In this document: piece by piece, positions 1-8,942 of the stretch
Layout: each line of letters starts with the position of its first letter
Numbering within the stretch: the first letter of the stretch is position 1
NCBI RefSeq assembly: GCF_000265245.1
Contig: NZ_AJKS02000018.1
Location: forward strand, 1-55,899
Direction: 5' to 3'
DNA from: Halomonas smyrnensis AAD6
GTDB taxonomy: Bacteria; Pseudomonadota; Gammaproteobacteria; Pseudomonadales; Halomonadaceae
DNA length: 55,899 bases
Translations under genes and position numbers: made by a program
Notes under the pieces: generated by a model
What the model saw: only the letters and a program-made list of their open reading frames with translations
Databases searched by the model: none
What the model was told of the DNA's origin: nothing

Positions 1-382
1 GCTGGCGCGCTTCGACGCCCTGGGCCTGTCCGGGCTGACGCGCAACCTGGCGGCCCATTGTGTGGTCGAAGCCGACGACGGCGACGCCCTGACGCTGCGG
101 CTGGATCCATCCCAGGCGGCGATGCAGGCCGACGTCCACGTCGAGCGTATCCGCGAGGCGCTGGCCGGGGCCGGCTTCGCGCGGCGCCTGACCATCGCCG
201 ACGGGCCGCTGCCCGAGGGCGTCGAGACGCCGCGCCAGCGCGCCGACCGCCTGGCCGCCGAGCGCCACGCCGAGGCGGTGGCCGCGCTGCAGGCCGATCC
301 CCAGGTACAGAAGATCCAGCAGGCCTTCGGCGCCCGGCTGATCGAGACCACGGTGAAGCCCGCCGAGGCGGCGCGTCACTGA
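1..382 (+). CDS. dnaX: DNA polymerase III subunit gamma/tau, C-terminal end (partial)
   Basis: Only the last 126 codons are in the window; the gene enters from the left edge in frame 2 and stops at 382. The visible part matches the tail of the tau clamp-loader subunit, the region that in full-length tau contacts the polymerase alpha subunit and tethers it at the fork. Features seen are the segment around '[10 protein letters not shown]' near the left edge and an Ala/Arg-rich helical tail. The ATPase domain lies outside the window. Identification rests partly on context, since dnaX-ybaB-recR is a conserved gammaproteobacterial order and the next two genes are exactly those. The 100-bp gap to ybaB holds no gene. 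Confidence 0.8.
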   Translation, partial: LARFDALGLSGLTRNLAAHCVVEADDGDALTLRLDPSQAAMQADVHVERIREALAGAGFARRLTIADGPLPEGVETPRQRADRLAAERHAEAVAALQADPQVQKIQQAFGARLIETTVKPAEAARH

Positions 383-482
383 ACGGACGCGCACGTCACG
401 CGTCGGAAGGGGTAGCACCGACCGTACACGACACCGGCCGCCCGGGCGGCCGGACCGAACATCCAATCGAGAGGACGTCACC

Positions 483-809
483 ATGATGAAAGGTGGAATG
501 GGCAACCTGATGAAGCAGGCCCAGGAAATGCAGGAGAAGATGCAGAAGGCCCAGGAAGAGGTCGCCAAGGCCGAGGTTCACGGCGAGGCCGGTGCCGGCA
601 TGATCAAGATCACCATGAACGGCCGCCACGACGTGCTCAAGGTCGACATCGACCCGAGCGTCATGGAAGAGGACAAGGAACTGCTCGAGGACCTGCTGGC
701 CGCCGCCGTGAACGACGCCGTGCGCAAGGTCGAGGCCAACTCCAAGGAGATGATGGAAGGCGCCACCTCCGGCCTGAACCTGCCGCCGGGCTTCAAGATG
801 CCGTTCTGA
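483..809 (+). CDS. ybaB: YbaB/EbfC family nucleoid-associated DNA-binding protein
   Basis: A 108-residue protein of the usual family length. It begins [17 protein letters not shown], has a Gln/Lys/Glu-rich coiled helix over residues 8-30, then a beta segment ([20 protein letters not shown]), and ends in the typical Pro/Gly/Met-rich tail LPPGFKMPF. The family forms tweezer-like dimers that bind DNA and is nearly always found between dnaX and recR, as here. The start at 483 follows a purine-rich GAGAGGACG ribosome-binding site. A hairpin in the gap before recR may reduce read-through. Confidence 0.95.
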   Translation: MMKGGMGNLMKQAQEMQEKMQKAQEEVAKAEVHGEAGAGMIKITMNGRHDVLKVDIDPSVMEEDKELLEDLLAAAVNDAVRKVEANSKEMMEGATSGLNLPPGFKMPF

Positions 810-830
810 GGCGCCTCGCCGGAACGCAAC

Positions 831-867
831 GACGAGAGATGAGCGCCCGCGTGGCGCTCATCTCGTC
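831..867 (+). terminator. Hairpin between ybaB and recR
   Basis: Arms at about 831-847 and 853-867 pair around GATGAGCGCC/GGCGCTCATC with one bulge and a 5-base loop. There is no T-tract, so it may be an attenuator or RNA-stability element rather than a strong intrinsic terminator. Confidence 0.4.
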
Positions 868-897
868 CCATGACGAGACGTGAGTCCTGAACGACCC

Positions 898-1503
898 ATG
901 AGCTTTTCCCCCCTGGTCGAACGGCTGATGGAGGCCTTCCGGGTGCTCCCCGGCGTAGGCCCCAAGACCGCCCAGCGCATGGCCATGCATCTGCTCGAGC
1001 GCGACCGCGACGGCGGCCGGCGGCTGGTCGAGTCGCTCGGCACGGCCCTCGAGTCGGTCGGCTACTGTCGTCGCTGCCGCACCCTCACCGAGGAGGAGCT
1101 GTGCGGCATCTGCGAAAGCCCACGCCGCGACGACGGCGTGCTGTGCGTGGTCGAATCCCCGGCCGACCAGCTGGCCATCGAGGAGGCCGGCGGCTATCAG
1201 GGCCGCTACTTCGTGCTGCACGGCCATCTGTCGCCGCTGGACGGCGTCGGACCCGAGGACATCGGCCTCGACCAGCTGGAGGCGCGGGTCGCCGAGGCCG
1301 GCGTCGAGGAGGTGATCCTGGCCACCAATCCCACGGTGGAAGGGGAGGCCACGGCCCACTACATCGCCTCCCAGCTCGCGCCGCAGGGGCTCAAGCTCTC
1401 GCGCCTGGCCTATGGCGTGCCCATGGGCGGCGAACTCGAATACGTCGACGGCGGTACCCTGAGCCGGGCCTTCAACGGCCGGTTGCCCTTCCAGGGCGAA
1501 TGA
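898..1503 (+). CDS. recR: Recombination mediator protein RecR
   Basis: A 201-residue protein, the standard RecR length. It has an N-terminal helix-hairpin-helix ([14 protein letters not shown], about residues 17-30), a four-cysteine zinc site (CRRCRTL...CGIC) and a Toprim domain ([16 protein letters not shown] onward). RecR acts with RecO and RecF to load RecA on SSB-coated single-stranded DNA during gap repair. I chose ATG 898 because RecR proteins start MSFSPL. An in-frame GTG at 880 would add six residues with no family support. It lies in the dnaX-ybaB-recR block. Confidence 0.96.
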   Translation: MSFSPLVERLMEAFRVLPGVGPKTAQRMAMHLLERDRDGGRRLVESLGTALESVGYCRRCRTLTEEELCGICESPRRDDGVLCVVESPADQLAIEEAGGYQGRYFVLHGHLSPLDGVGPEDIGLDQLEARVAEAGVEEVILATNPTVEGEATAHYIASQLAPQGLKLSRLAYGVPMGGELEYVDGGTLSRAFNGRLPFQGE

Positions 1504-1537
1504 TCGCCGTCCCATCCCTGCCATGCCGGATGACCGC

Positions 1538-2665
1538 ATGTCCCTGACACCCGAGATCCGCTGGATCGACACTCCCGAGGCGCTGGACGCCGCCTGCGCC
1601 GAGGTGGCCGAGGCCGATGTCCTGGCCCTGGATACCGAATTCTTCCGCGAGCGCACCTTCCACCCGGTGCCGGCGCTGATCCAGTTCTGCGCCGGCGGGC
1701 CGGCCTATCTGGTCGATCCCCAGGAGGTCGCCTGCACCGAGCGCTTCCGCCGCCTGCTCGCCGAGGGGCCGCTGAAGCTGCTGCACGCCTCCAGCGAGGA
1801 CCTCGAAGTCTTCGCCCACTGGGCCGGCGTGCCCATCGCGCCGCTGGTGGACACCCAGATCGCCCAGGCGCTGCTCGGCGAGGTGACCTCCATGGGCTAC
1901 CAGAAGCTGGTCGAGTACTGGGTGGGCGAGACCCTGCCCAAGGACGAGACCCGTTCCAACTGGCTCGAGCGCCCGCTCTCCGACGCCCAGAAGACCTATG
2001 CGGCGCTGGACGTGGTCTATCTGCTGGACGTCTGGGCGCACCAGCGCGAGTCCCTGGAGCGCCACGGCCGCCTGGAATGGCTCGAAGAAGACTGCGCCGC
2101 CCTGACCGACCAGGCCTCGCGCAGCGACGAGGCCGACGGCCAGTGGTACCTGCGCCAGCGCAACCTGTGGCGCCTGGGTCCGCGCCAGATCGAGGCCTAT
2201 CGCCTGATGACCACCTGGCGCGAGGGCGAGGTGCGTCGCCGCGACCTGCCGCGCAGCTGGCTGGTCAGCGACAAGCTGCTGTTCGCCATCGCCGAGCGGC
2301 TGCCCGAGAATCGCTATGAGCTGGCCGCGGTGGAGGGCATCAAGCCGCCGCTGGTCAAGCGCGAGGGCGACGTCCTGCTGGCGCTGGTCAAGGAGGCGCA
2401 CCTGCTCGACGAGGCCGAGCTGCCGTCGGTGCCGCTGTCGCCCTTGTCGCCGGCCTTCAAGCGCTGCCTGAAGGCGATGAAGAAGGTGGTGAATCTCGAG
2501 GCCGAGTCCCTGGGCCTGGCCCCCGAGATGCTGATGCGCCGCCGTGACCTGGAGGCCCTGGCCAGCGCCCGGCTGCGCGGCCGCTCGCTGCCGCTGCCCG
2601 TCGGCTGGCGTGGCGAGCGCCTGGCCGATGCCCTGGAGAGCGCCCTGAACGAGGTCCCCGCATGA
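1538..2665 (+). CDS. rnd: Ribonuclease D
   Basis: A 3'-5' exoribonuclease of the DEDD superfamily that trims tRNA precursors and other structured RNAs. From ATG 1538 it is 375 residues, like other RNase D proteins. The Exo I motif is DTEFF (Asp32/Glu34), Exo II includes LLHASSEDLEVF, and Exo III is YAALDVVYLLDVW, all in the first 190 residues. HRDC-type helical domains fill the C-terminal half (for example RDLPRSWLVSDKLL). ATG 1523 would add MPDDR; I prefer 1538 because of a GGAT just upstream and the family length. The stop overlaps the ycgL start by four bases, indicating translational coupling. Confidence 0.93.
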   Translation: MSLTPEIRWIDTPEALDAACAEVAEADVLALDTEFFRERTFHPVPALIQFCAGGPAYLVDPQEVACTERFRRLLAEGPLKLLHASSEDLEVFAHWAGVPIAPLVDTQIAQALLGEVTSMGYQKLVEYWVGETLPKDETRSNWLERPLSDAQKTYAALDVVYLLDVWAHQRESLERHGRLEWLEEDCAALTDQASRSDEADGQWYLRQRNLWRLGPRQIEAYRLMTTWREGEVRRRDLPRSWLVSDKLLFAIAERLPENRYELAAVEGIKPPLVKREGDVLLALVKEAHLLDEAELPSVPLSPLSPAFKRCLKAMKKVVNLEAESLGLAPEMLMRRRDLEALASARLRGRSLPLPVGWRGERLADALESALNEVPA

Positions 2666-2964
2666 CCACCATGAACGGCAAGCTGCTGTGCGAGGTCTTC
2701 AAGAGCTCGCGCAAGGACGAGATGTATCTCTACGTGGACAAGCGCCGCGGCCTCGAGGACGTGCCCGAGGCGCTGCTCGAACGTTTCGGCAAGCCGGTCT
2801 CGGCGCTGACGCTGATCCTCACGCCCGAGAAGCCGCTGGCCCGCACCCGCGGCGCCGAGGTGATGGCGGCCATCGAGGAGAAGGGCTTCTATCTGCAGAT
2901 GCCGCCGGCCAAGGAGGACTATCTGCTGGATCTTTATCGCACGCCGACAGAAGCCCGTTACTAG
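2662..2964 (+). CDS. ycgL: YcgL domain protein
   Basis: A 100-residue protein with the family features: a start near MNGKLLCEVFKSSRKDEMYLYV, a central LERFGKPVSALTLILTP segment, and the ending KGFYLQMPPAKEDYLLDLYR. YcgL is a small conserved gammaproteobacterial protein of unsettled biochemical role, usually next to rnd, as here. It overlaps rnd through an ATGA junction. An internal ATG three codons in (2671) is an equally possible start. No catalytic motif is visible. Confidence 0.9.
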   Translation: MTTMNGKLLCEVFKSSRKDEMYLYVDKRRGLEDVPEALLERFGKPVSALTLILTPEKPLARTRGAEVMAAIEEKGFYLQMPPAKEDYLLDLYRTPTEARY

Positions 2965-3025
2965 TCTGAAGCATGGGCACAAGGGGCCTGCCTGAAGGGC
3001 TCCCCGTGAACGACACGAGAGACGA

Positions 3026-3478
3026 ATGACCATGCGTGAAAGGTTCTGGGAGCGCTTCCCGCTGGAAGAGCTGACCGATGAAGAGTGGGAGGCGCTGTGC
3101 GACGGCTGTGGCCAGTGCTGCCTGCTCAAGTTCCAGGACGACGAGGGCGACCTGGCGGTGCTCAACGTGGCCTGCGAGCTGCTCGACATCGAGGGCTGCC
3201 GCTGCAGCGACTACGCCAACCGCTTCGAGAAGGTGCCGGACTGCCAGCAGCTCACCGTCGAGCGCATCGAGGCGTTTCGCTGGCTGCCCAAGTCCTGCGC
3301 CTACCGGCGCCTGGCCGAGGGGCGCAAGCTCGCCGGCTGGCATCCGCTGATCTCGGGCGACCCCGAGCGGGTGCACCGCAAGGGCATCAGCGTGCGCAGC
3401 TTCGCGGTGTCCCAGGCCGAGGTGCCCGAGGAGGAGCTCGAGGACCATATCATCGCCATCCTCCCCATTGATGGCTAG
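3026..3478 (+). CDS. ycgN: YcgN family cysteine-cluster protein (UPF0260)
   Basis: 150 residues, the usual family size. The diagnostic element is the Cys-rich cluster CDGCGQCCLLKF near residue 28, with further Cys at GCRCSDYANR and in the C-terminal half (PKSCAYRRL). This pattern suggests metal or Fe-S binding (the wider family is CxxCxxCC), but the function is not established. It follows ycgL by 61 bp with a purine-rich GAGAGACGA upstream of ATG 3026. The gene is closed by a strong hairpin terminator at 3482-3511. Confidence 0.92.
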   Translation: MTMRERFWERFPLEELTDEEWEALCDGCGQCCLLKFQDDEGDLAVLNVACELLDIEGCRCSDYANRFEKVPDCQQLTVERIEAFRWLPKSCAYRRLAEGRKLAGWHPLISGDPERVHRKGISVRSFAVSQAEVPEEELEDHIIAILPIDG

Positions 3479-3481
3479 AAC

Positions 3482-3511
3482 GAAGAAGGCGGCCTCTCGG
3501 CCGCCTTCTTC
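3482..3511. terminator. Bidirectional terminator between ycgN and the S9 peptidase
   Basis: Perfect 13-bp arms GAAGAAGGCGGCC (3482-3494) and GGCCGCCTTCTTC (3499-3511) enclose a TCTC loop. The hairpin lies between two convergent genes, and its A/T-ending arms give a short T-run in both directions. Confidence 0.85.
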
Positions 3512-3537
3512 ATTGCTGCGCCCGATGTTCTCTCCGC

Positions 3538-5610
3538 TCAGGCCTCCCGCGTCTCCAGCCCCAGCGCCCACAGGATGAAGGCATCCTGGCGGGCGTTGTC
3601 GTGCCAGCCCTTGAAGCGACCGGAGGCGCCGCCGTGGCCGGCCTCCAGGTCGGTACGCAGCAGCGTGGGGTGGTCGCTGCCGTCCACGCCGTGGGTCTCG
3701 GCCAGCTCGCTCAGGCGGGCGTAGAGCTTGGCCGGCTCCCAGTAGGGCACCCGGGTGTCGTGCCAGCTGCCCTGCAGGAACACCGGCGGCCAGGGCCGCT
3801 CGGGCAGGTTGTCCAGCGGCGAGTAGTCGCGGATGCGGCTGCGCGCGGCGGGCTCGCGCGGGTCGCCCCATTCGCTGTACTCGGCGGTGGTCAGCGGCAG
3901 GTCGGGATTCTCCATGGTGCGCAGCACGTCGACGAAGGGCACGTCGAGCACCGCGGCGCAAAAGCGCTCCGGGGCAAGATTGAGGCTGGCGCCGACCAGG
4001 AGCCCGCCGGCGCTGGCGCCGTAGGCGACGATGCGCTCGCCGTCGCTGACGCCCTGTTCGACCAGGGCGTCGCGGGCGGCCAGGAAGTCGTGGAAGCTGT
4101 TGGCCTTGTGCTCGAGCTTGCCGCTCAGGTACCAGGGCTCGCCGCGGTCGCCGCCGCCGCGCACGTGGGCCACGGCGAAGGCCGCGCCGCGGGCCAGCAG
4201 CTCCAGGCGGGCCACCGAGAACCAGGGGTCGAGCGTCTCGCCGTAGGCGCCGTAGCCGTAGAGCAGGGTGGGGAGCGGATGGCCGGCCAGGTCGGCGCGC
4301 ATCACCACCGACACCGGCACGCGCTCGCCGTCGTGGGAGGTCGCCCACAGCCGCTCGCAGGTCAGCTGGTCGGGGCGCAGGTCGCCGTGCACCGACTGCT
4401 GCTTGAGGCGACGACGCTCGCCGCTGTCCAGGTCGAGCTCGGTCCAGGTCACCGGCAGGGTGAAGGATTCCTCGCGCAGCCGCAGGCGGCGCTCGTCGAA
4501 GTGCGGGGCGTCGGCGAGCCCCAGGCTGCAGGGCGTTTCGGGCAGCGGCAGGCGCTCGTCGCGCCGCACGGCGTGATCGGCGTCGAGCTCGATCACCCTC
4601 AGGCAGACCTGGGCCTGCTGATGGTCACGCTCGCTGGCCACCAGCCCCCAGCTGAAGGCATCGATGCCCTCGAGGGTGGTGTCCTGGCGGTGCTCGATCA
4701 GGCGCTCGGGCTCGCCCTGCGGGTCGGCCTCGTCGACCCGGTCGAGGCAGAAGTGCGGGGCCTCGCGGTTGTGCAGCACGTAGAAGTGGCCGGGGCGGTG
4801 ATCGACGCCGTACTCCACGCCGCGCTCGCGGGGGCGGAACAGCCTCGGCGCTGTGGCCGGCGCGGCCGCCGGAACCAGGTGGACCTCGCTGGTGTCCTTG
4901 GAGGCGGACTCCAGCATCAGCCACTCGCGCGAGCGGGTCTTGCCGAGCCCCAGCCAGAATTCCGGGTCGTCCTCGCGCAGCATCAGCGCGGGCTCGTCGG
5001 CGCTCGGCGTGGCGCCGAGGGTCAGCGGCAGCCGCCAGATGCTCTCGGGGCGCTGGGTGGCGTCATAGCGCGTGAACAGCAGGGTGGCGCCGTCCTCGGC
5101 CCAGCACAGTTCGGGGCCGATCTCCTCGAGCAGCGCCAGCGGCTCGCCGTCCGGCAGCCGCTTGAGCCACAGGGTGAAGATCTCGTCGCCCTGGGTGTCC
5201 TCGCTCCAGGCCATCCAGCACTCGTCCGGCGACAGCGACATGTCGCCGACCTCGAAGAAGGCGTGGTCGGCGGCGCGGCGCTGCAGGTCGAAGAACGGCT
5301 CGCGGCGCTCGGGCTCGCCGTTGGGATGGCGCCACCAGACCGGATGGTCGGCGTCCACCGCGGTCTCGCTCCACACCGTGAAGTGGTCGAGCGCCGTGGG
5401 CAGGCCGTGCACGGCCAGCTCGCGGCGGGCCAGATGGCCGTGGTAGAGGCGCTCGGTGAGGTCGTCCAGGGGCGCGAACCAGGCCTGGGAGTGAGCATTG
5501 GCGGCCTCGAGGAAGGCCGTCACCTGCGGGTCGTCGCGCTGCTCCAGCCAGTGCCAGTCGGGGTCTTCGGCGCGCCGGAATCCGGCGGTCGGATGGGGGG
5601 CGTCGGTCAT
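3538..5610 (-). CDS. ptrB: S9 family peptidase (oligopeptidase B / prolyl oligopeptidase type)
   Basis: About 690 residues from ATG 5610. The N-terminal half is the beta-propeller that gates substrate entry; it starts after PDWHWLEQRDDPQVTAFLEAAN, typical of this family. The C-terminal half is an alpha/beta hydrolase with the nucleophile elbow YGASAGGLLVGA, an Asp-bearing GSWHDTRVPYWEP and a His in LEAGHGGASG. Such enzymes cut short peptides after basic or prolyl residues in the cytosol. An in-frame ATG at 5649 would add 13 residues lacking family similarity. It converges on ycgN, with the shared terminator between them, and is divergent from the membrane protein gene at 5722. Confidence 0.88.
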   Translation of the reverse strand: MTDAPHPTAGFRRAEDPDWHWLEQRDDPQVTAFLEAANAHSQAWFAPLDDLTERLYHGHLARRELAVHGLPTALDHFTVWSETAVDADHPVWWRHPNGEPERREPFFDLQRRAADHAFFEVGDMSLSPDECWMAWSEDTQGDEIFTLWLKRLPDGEPLALLEEIGPELCWAEDGATLLFTRYDATQRPESIWRLPLTLGATPSADEPALMLREDDPEFWLGLGKTRSREWLMLESASKDTSEVHLVPAAAPATAPRLFRPRERGVEYGVDHRPGHFYVLHNREAPHFCLDRVDEADPQGEPERLIEHRQDTTLEGIDAFSWGLVASERDHQQAQVCLRVIELDADHAVRRDERLPLPETPCSLGLADAPHFDERRLRLREESFTLPVTWTELDLDSGERRRLKQQSVHGDLRPDQLTCERLWATSHDGERVPVSVVMRADLAGHPLPTLLYGYGAYGETLDPWFSVARLELLARGAAFAVAHVRGGGDRGEPWYLSGKLEHKANSFHDFLAARDALVEQGVSDGERIVAYGASAGGLLVGASLNLAPERFCAAVLDVPFVDVLRTMENPDLPLTTAEYSEWGDPREPAARSRIRDYSPLDNLPERPWPPVFLQGSWHDTRVPYWEPAKLYARLSELAETHGVDGSDHPTLLRTDLEAGHGGASGRFKGWHDNARQDAFILWALGLETREA

Positions 5611-5721
5611 GTTCGTCTGGCCTGGGGCACGTGGCGGCTGTGCTTTCATGGTGCGGGATGTACCATACTCGGAGTGAATTCAACGGGGTGCGTCTTTCGA
5701 CGCCGCAATGACGAGGTACCG

Positions 5722-6147
5722 ATGCTGCTTTCGGATTCGATGTCTCTACTATGGCTGACCTATGCCGTGCTGTCTCTGGTGGTGCTCGGCACCGGCTATC
5801 TGGGGCTGGCCTTTCTGCCGCGACTGCCGCGGCTGGTGATCACCTGGGCCGTGGCCGGGGTGATGTGGGTGCCGGCCAGCTTCCAGCTGCCGCTGACCAC
5901 CGGGGACGGCGTCTATAACGGGTTCGCGCCCGCGGTGGTGGTCGCCGGGCTGGCGTTTCTCTCCCACGACGGCGGCGCCATGCTGCCGGCGCTGATGCTG
6001 GTGGCCGTGGCGGCCGGCCTGGGCGCGCTGGTGGGCCTGCTGTTGTGGCGTCGCGGACGCCACTCGGCCGCTCGCCAGGCGCAGGAGGGCGAGGACAAGG
6101 GCCGCCAGGACGGCGGTGAGACGCGACGCGAGCCGATGATCGGCTAA
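5722..6147 (+). CDS. Small integral membrane protein of unknown function
   Basis: 141 residues with about four hydrophobic segments: residues ~7-28 (LLWLTYAVLSLVVLGTGYLG), ~38-52, ~67-80 and ~90-112 (ALMLVAVAAGLGALVGLLLW). A charged Arg/Glu/Lys-rich cytosolic tail follows. I chose ATG 5722 because a GAGG lies 6 bases upstream and the frame further upstream is antisense to the peptidase gene. It is 9 bp before the VWA gene and probably co-transcribed with it and the amidotransferase. I do not recognise a named family. Confidence 0.75.
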   Translation: MLLSDSMSLLWLTYAVLSLVVLGTGYLGLAFLPRLPRLVITWAVAGVMWVPASFQLPLTTGDGVYNGFAPAVVVAGLAFLSHDGGAMLPALMLVAVAAGLGALVGLLLWRRGRHSAARQAQEGEDKGRQDGGETRREPMIG

Positions 6148-6156
6148 GGACGTTCG

Positions 6157-8019
6157 ATGCAAAGGGGAAATCCCGGCGCCCGGGGCGCGGTGCGCCTCGT
6201 GTGGCTGATAGCGCTGTGCCTGATCGGGCTCGGCGCGAGTTCGTCTCACGCCCAGGACCAGGACCGGACCGAGCCTCGGGCCGGGCAGGAGCAGGACGAC
6301 GTGCGGGCGGTGGTCGACGTGTCGGGCAGCATGAAGAGCCACGACCCCGACCGCCTGGCCGAGAGCGCCATGGGGCTGTTGGTCTCGCTGCTGCCGGAGA
6401 GCGCCAGCGCCGGCGTCTGGACCTTCGGCGAGCGGGTCGACAATCCGCTGCCGCTGGGCCGCGTCGAGGCCGGCTGGCGCGAGCGCGCGCTGTCCCTGCC
6501 GCCGTCGCGGCGCGACCAGCAGTACACCGATATCGAGGCCGCGCTGCGCCAGGCCGCGAACGGCGAGGCCAACGGCGGGCTGCACCTGATCCTGATGACC
6601 GACGGCGTCATCGATCTGCCGCCGGGCCGCGGCGACAAGCCGGCCATCGATCGTGCCTCGCGCCGGCGCATCGTCGAGGAGCTGGCCCCCGAGCTGGCCG
6701 CGCAGGGGGTGACGGTGCATGCCATCGCCTTCTCCGACGAGGCCGATCTGGCGCTGATCGAGCGGCTGGCCCAGCGTACCGGGGGCCTGGCCACCCGGGT
6801 CGATTCCGCGGAAGGGCTGATGGGCGCCTTCCTCGATATCTTCGAGCGCATCTTCCCCGCCGACCGCCTGCCGCTGGACGACGACGGTGGCTTCGTGGTC
6901 GATCAGGGCGTGGATCGGCTCTCGGCGCTGATCTTCCATGATCCCGAGGCCGAGCCGCTGACGCTGATCGGCCCCGACGGCACCCGCTATCGGGCCGATT
7001 CGGCCCCGGAGGGGGCGAACTGGCAGGTCGAGCCGCGCTTCGACCTGGTCCGCATCCCCGAGCCCGAGGCGGGGCAGTGGCGCCTCGAGGGGCCGGTGGA
7101 CGACGGCAGCCGCATCAGCATCAGTGGCCCCTGGCGGCTGCGCATCGGGTCGCTGCCGGCGACGCTGTATCGCGGCTTCCCGGTGCCGGTCGAGGCCTGG
7201 CTGGAGGCGGAGCGCGAGGCGCCGCCCCTGCCGGGCAACCTGACGCTGGAGGTGTCGCTGGCGTTGCCGGACGGCGAGGCGCAGTCCTCGGTGACCCTGA
7301 CCGCCGACGATCAGGGCCGCTTCCAGGGCGAGCTGCCGGCGCCGGCGTTGACCGGCAACGCCCAGCTGGTGGTGCGTGCCTCCGGCGACGGCTTCACCCG
7401 CCAGCGCCGCCAGGCGGTCAACGTGCTGCCGTCCATCGGCGCGGTGCATGATCCGGCCGGGGGCCGCGTGGTGCTGGCCGCCGAGCATCCGCGCCTGAAT
7501 CGCGACAACACCGAGATCCGCGGCGCGCTGGCCGGCGAGGCGCTCGAGGCTGAGCCGGTCGGCGAGACGCGCTGGACGATGGCGCTGCCCGAGCTCGATC
7601 CGGATCTCCGCCAGCCGCTGACCCTGAGCGCCCGCGTCACCCTGGACGGCGAGACCCGCGAACTGAGCCTGCCGCGGCTGATGCTCAACCCCGACGCCCG
7701 GGTCGGCATCGCCGGGGTCGACGCCGGCCCGACGCTGTCCGCCGAGCGCTTCGGCGATGCCGGCGAGGCCGCCGCCCCCGAGGCCGAGCCGAGCCTCGCC
7801 GATCGCCTCGTCGAGGGCGTCAACGACCTGCCGGCCAGGCTGCGCCTGGCCTGGCAGGAGGGCTGGCCCGGGCTGGTCGAGCGGGTCCGCGGCTGGTCGC
7901 AGGGGCCGATGTTCTGGATTCTGCTGGTGCTGACCATCGGTCTGGTGATGCTGCGCCTGCTGTGGCGCCATACCAGCCGTTCCGCTTCCACCCGCGAGCG
8001 CAGGGATCCGCATGTGTGA
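6157..8019 (+). CDS. VWA domain-containing membrane-anchored protein (TIGR03503-like)
   Basis: 620 residues. A signal peptide (residues ~1-32, LVWLIALCLIGLGASSSHAQ) leads into a von Willebrand A domain with a MIDAS motif DVSGSM at residues 54-59. Beta-rich domains follow, and one transmembrane helix near the end (FWILLVLTIGLVMLRLLW) is followed by a basic tail. The predicted topology is periplasmic with a C-terminal membrane anchor. VWA proteins of this kind bind partners through a divalent metal; the role of this family is not known to me. AAGGA precedes ATG 6157. The 3' end overlaps the next gene by 8 bp, so the two are translationally coupled. Confidence 0.8.
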   Translation: MQRGNPGARGAVRLVWLIALCLIGLGASSSHAQDQDRTEPRAGQEQDDVRAVVDVSGSMKSHDPDRLAESAMGLLVSLLPESASAGVWTFGERVDNPLPLGRVEAGWRERALSLPPSRRDQQYTDIEAALRQAANGEANGGLHLILMTDGVIDLPPGRGDKPAIDRASRRRIVEELAPELAAQGVTVHAIAFSDEADLALIERLAQRTGGLATRVDSAEGLMGAFLDIFERIFPADRLPLDDDGGFVVDQGVDRLSALIFHDPEAEPLTLIGPDGTRYRADSAPEGANWQVEPRFDLVRIPEPEAGQWRLEGPVDDGSRISISGPWRLRIGSLPATLYRGFPVPVEAWLEAEREAPPLPGNLTLEVSLALPDGEAQSSVTLTADDQGRFQGELPAPALTGNAQLVVRASGDGFTRQRRQAVNVLPSIGAVHDPAGGRVVLAAEHPRLNRDNTEIRGALAGEALEAEPVGETRWTMALPELDPDLRQPLTLSARVTLDGETRELSLPRLMLNPDARVGIAGVDAGPTLSAERFGDAGEAAAPEAEPSLADRLVEGVNDLPARLRLAWQEGWPGLVERVRGWSQGPMFWILLVLTIGLVMLRLLWRHTSRSASTRERRDPHV

Positions 8020-8797
8020 ATTGCTGGGCATGAGCGCCAACGTGCCGACCGACATCTGCTTCAGCTTCGCCGGCTTCCTGACCCGCGGCGGCGGCACCGG
8101 GCCGCACCGCGACGGCTGGGGCATCGCCTTCTACGAGGCCGGCGGCTATCGCGAATTCCGCGACCCGCACCCCTCGGTGCATTCGCCCATCGCCCGGCTG
8201 ATCTGCGACTACCCGATCAAGTCACACATCGTGATCAGCCACATCCGGCAGGCCAACGTCGGCCAGGTGCGCCTGGCCAACACCCATCCCTTCACCCGGG
8301 AAATGTGGGGGCAGCCCTGGTGCTATGCGCACAACGGCCAGCTCGCCGGCTGGGAGGACCTGGCGCTGTCGTTCTACCGGCCGGTGGGCGGCACCGACAG
8401 CGAGCACGCCTTCTGCTGGCTGATGGGCGAGCTGCGCCGGGCCTTCCCCGAACCGCCGGACGATCGCCAGGCGCTTTGGGCGCACCTGCACGGGCTGTGC
8501 GAGCGGCTGCGCGGGCTCGGCGTCTTCAACCTGCTGCTGGCCGACGGCGAGTACCTCTACACCTACTGCACCACCAAGCTGGCGCACATCACTCGCCGTG
8601 CGCCGTTCGGCCAGGCCAGCCTGTCCGACGCCGAGATGGCGGTGAACTTCGCCGAGCACACCACGCCCGACGACGTGGTCTCGGTGATCGCCACCGAGCC
8701 GCTGACCGACAACGAGGAGTGGGTGCGCATGGTGCCCGGCGAGCTGCTGGTGTGGCGTGACGGCGCGATTCAGGGGCGCTTCACCGCACAGGGATGA
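8012..8797 (+). CDS. Class II glutamine amidotransferase (YafJ-like)
   Basis: 261 residues beginning MCELLGMS. Cys2 becomes the N-terminal nucleophile after Met removal, as in Ntn-type glutaminases. Further family motifs are GPHRDGWGIAFYE, HIRQANVG near residue 76, TREMWGQPWCYAHNGQLAGW and GGTDSEHAFCWL. The domain hydrolyses glutamine to supply ammonia, but no synthetase partner domain is fused and the acceptor is unknown (YafJ family). It overlaps the VWA gene by 8 bp and is the last gene of the 5722-8797 set. Confidence 0.88.
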   Translation: MCELLGMSANVPTDICFSFAGFLTRGGGTGPHRDGWGIAFYEAGGYREFRDPHPSVHSPIARLICDYPIKSHIVISHIRQANVGQVRLANTHPFTREMWGQPWCYAHNGQLAGWEDLALSFYRPVGGTDSEHAFCWLMGELRRAFPEPPDDRQALWAHLHGLCERLRGLGVFNLLLADGEYLYTYCTTKLAHITRRAPFGQASLSDAEMAVNFAEHTTPDDVVSVIATEPLTDNEEWVRMVPGELLVWRDGAIQGRFTAQG

Positions 8798-8804
8798 ACG
8801 AAGG

Positions 8805-8826
8805 TTTAAAACATAAGTTTAAATCC
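8805..8826. promoter_or_regulatory. Repeated TTTAAA motif upstream of the acyl-CoA ligase
   Basis: GTTTAAA occurs twice about 11 bp apart in an AT-rich stretch of an otherwise GC-rich intergenic gap, ~115 bp before the fadD-type gene. One helical turn of spacing is what a dimeric regulator would contact, but it does not match a PsrA or FadR site I can confirm. Confidence 0.25.
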
Positions 8827-8942
8827 TGTATTCCCAGATCGGCAGCGACTGGGATAGGGTGGGGCACAGCCGCAGTGCCATGACAGCGCTAATATAACAA
8901 CAGGGCGCGATCCCGCAGGGTCGCCACAGCCTGGAGAATGCC

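Noticed and set aside
3601..5721. Long upstream extension of the membrane protein gene at 5722
   Set aside because: The in-frame extension is antisense to the S9 peptidase. The ribosome-binding site and the first hydrophobic segment put the start at 5722.
5749..8124. A 791-codon minus-strand open frame over the VWA gene
   Set aside because: It is low complexity and antisense to a gene with a signal peptide, MIDAS motif and membrane helix, so it is not coding.
8805..8826. TTTAAA repeats before fadD as a PsrA operator
   Set aside because: The spacing is suggestive but the bases do not match the G/CAAAC...GTTTG PsrA pattern, so I kept it only as an unnamed motif of low confidence.
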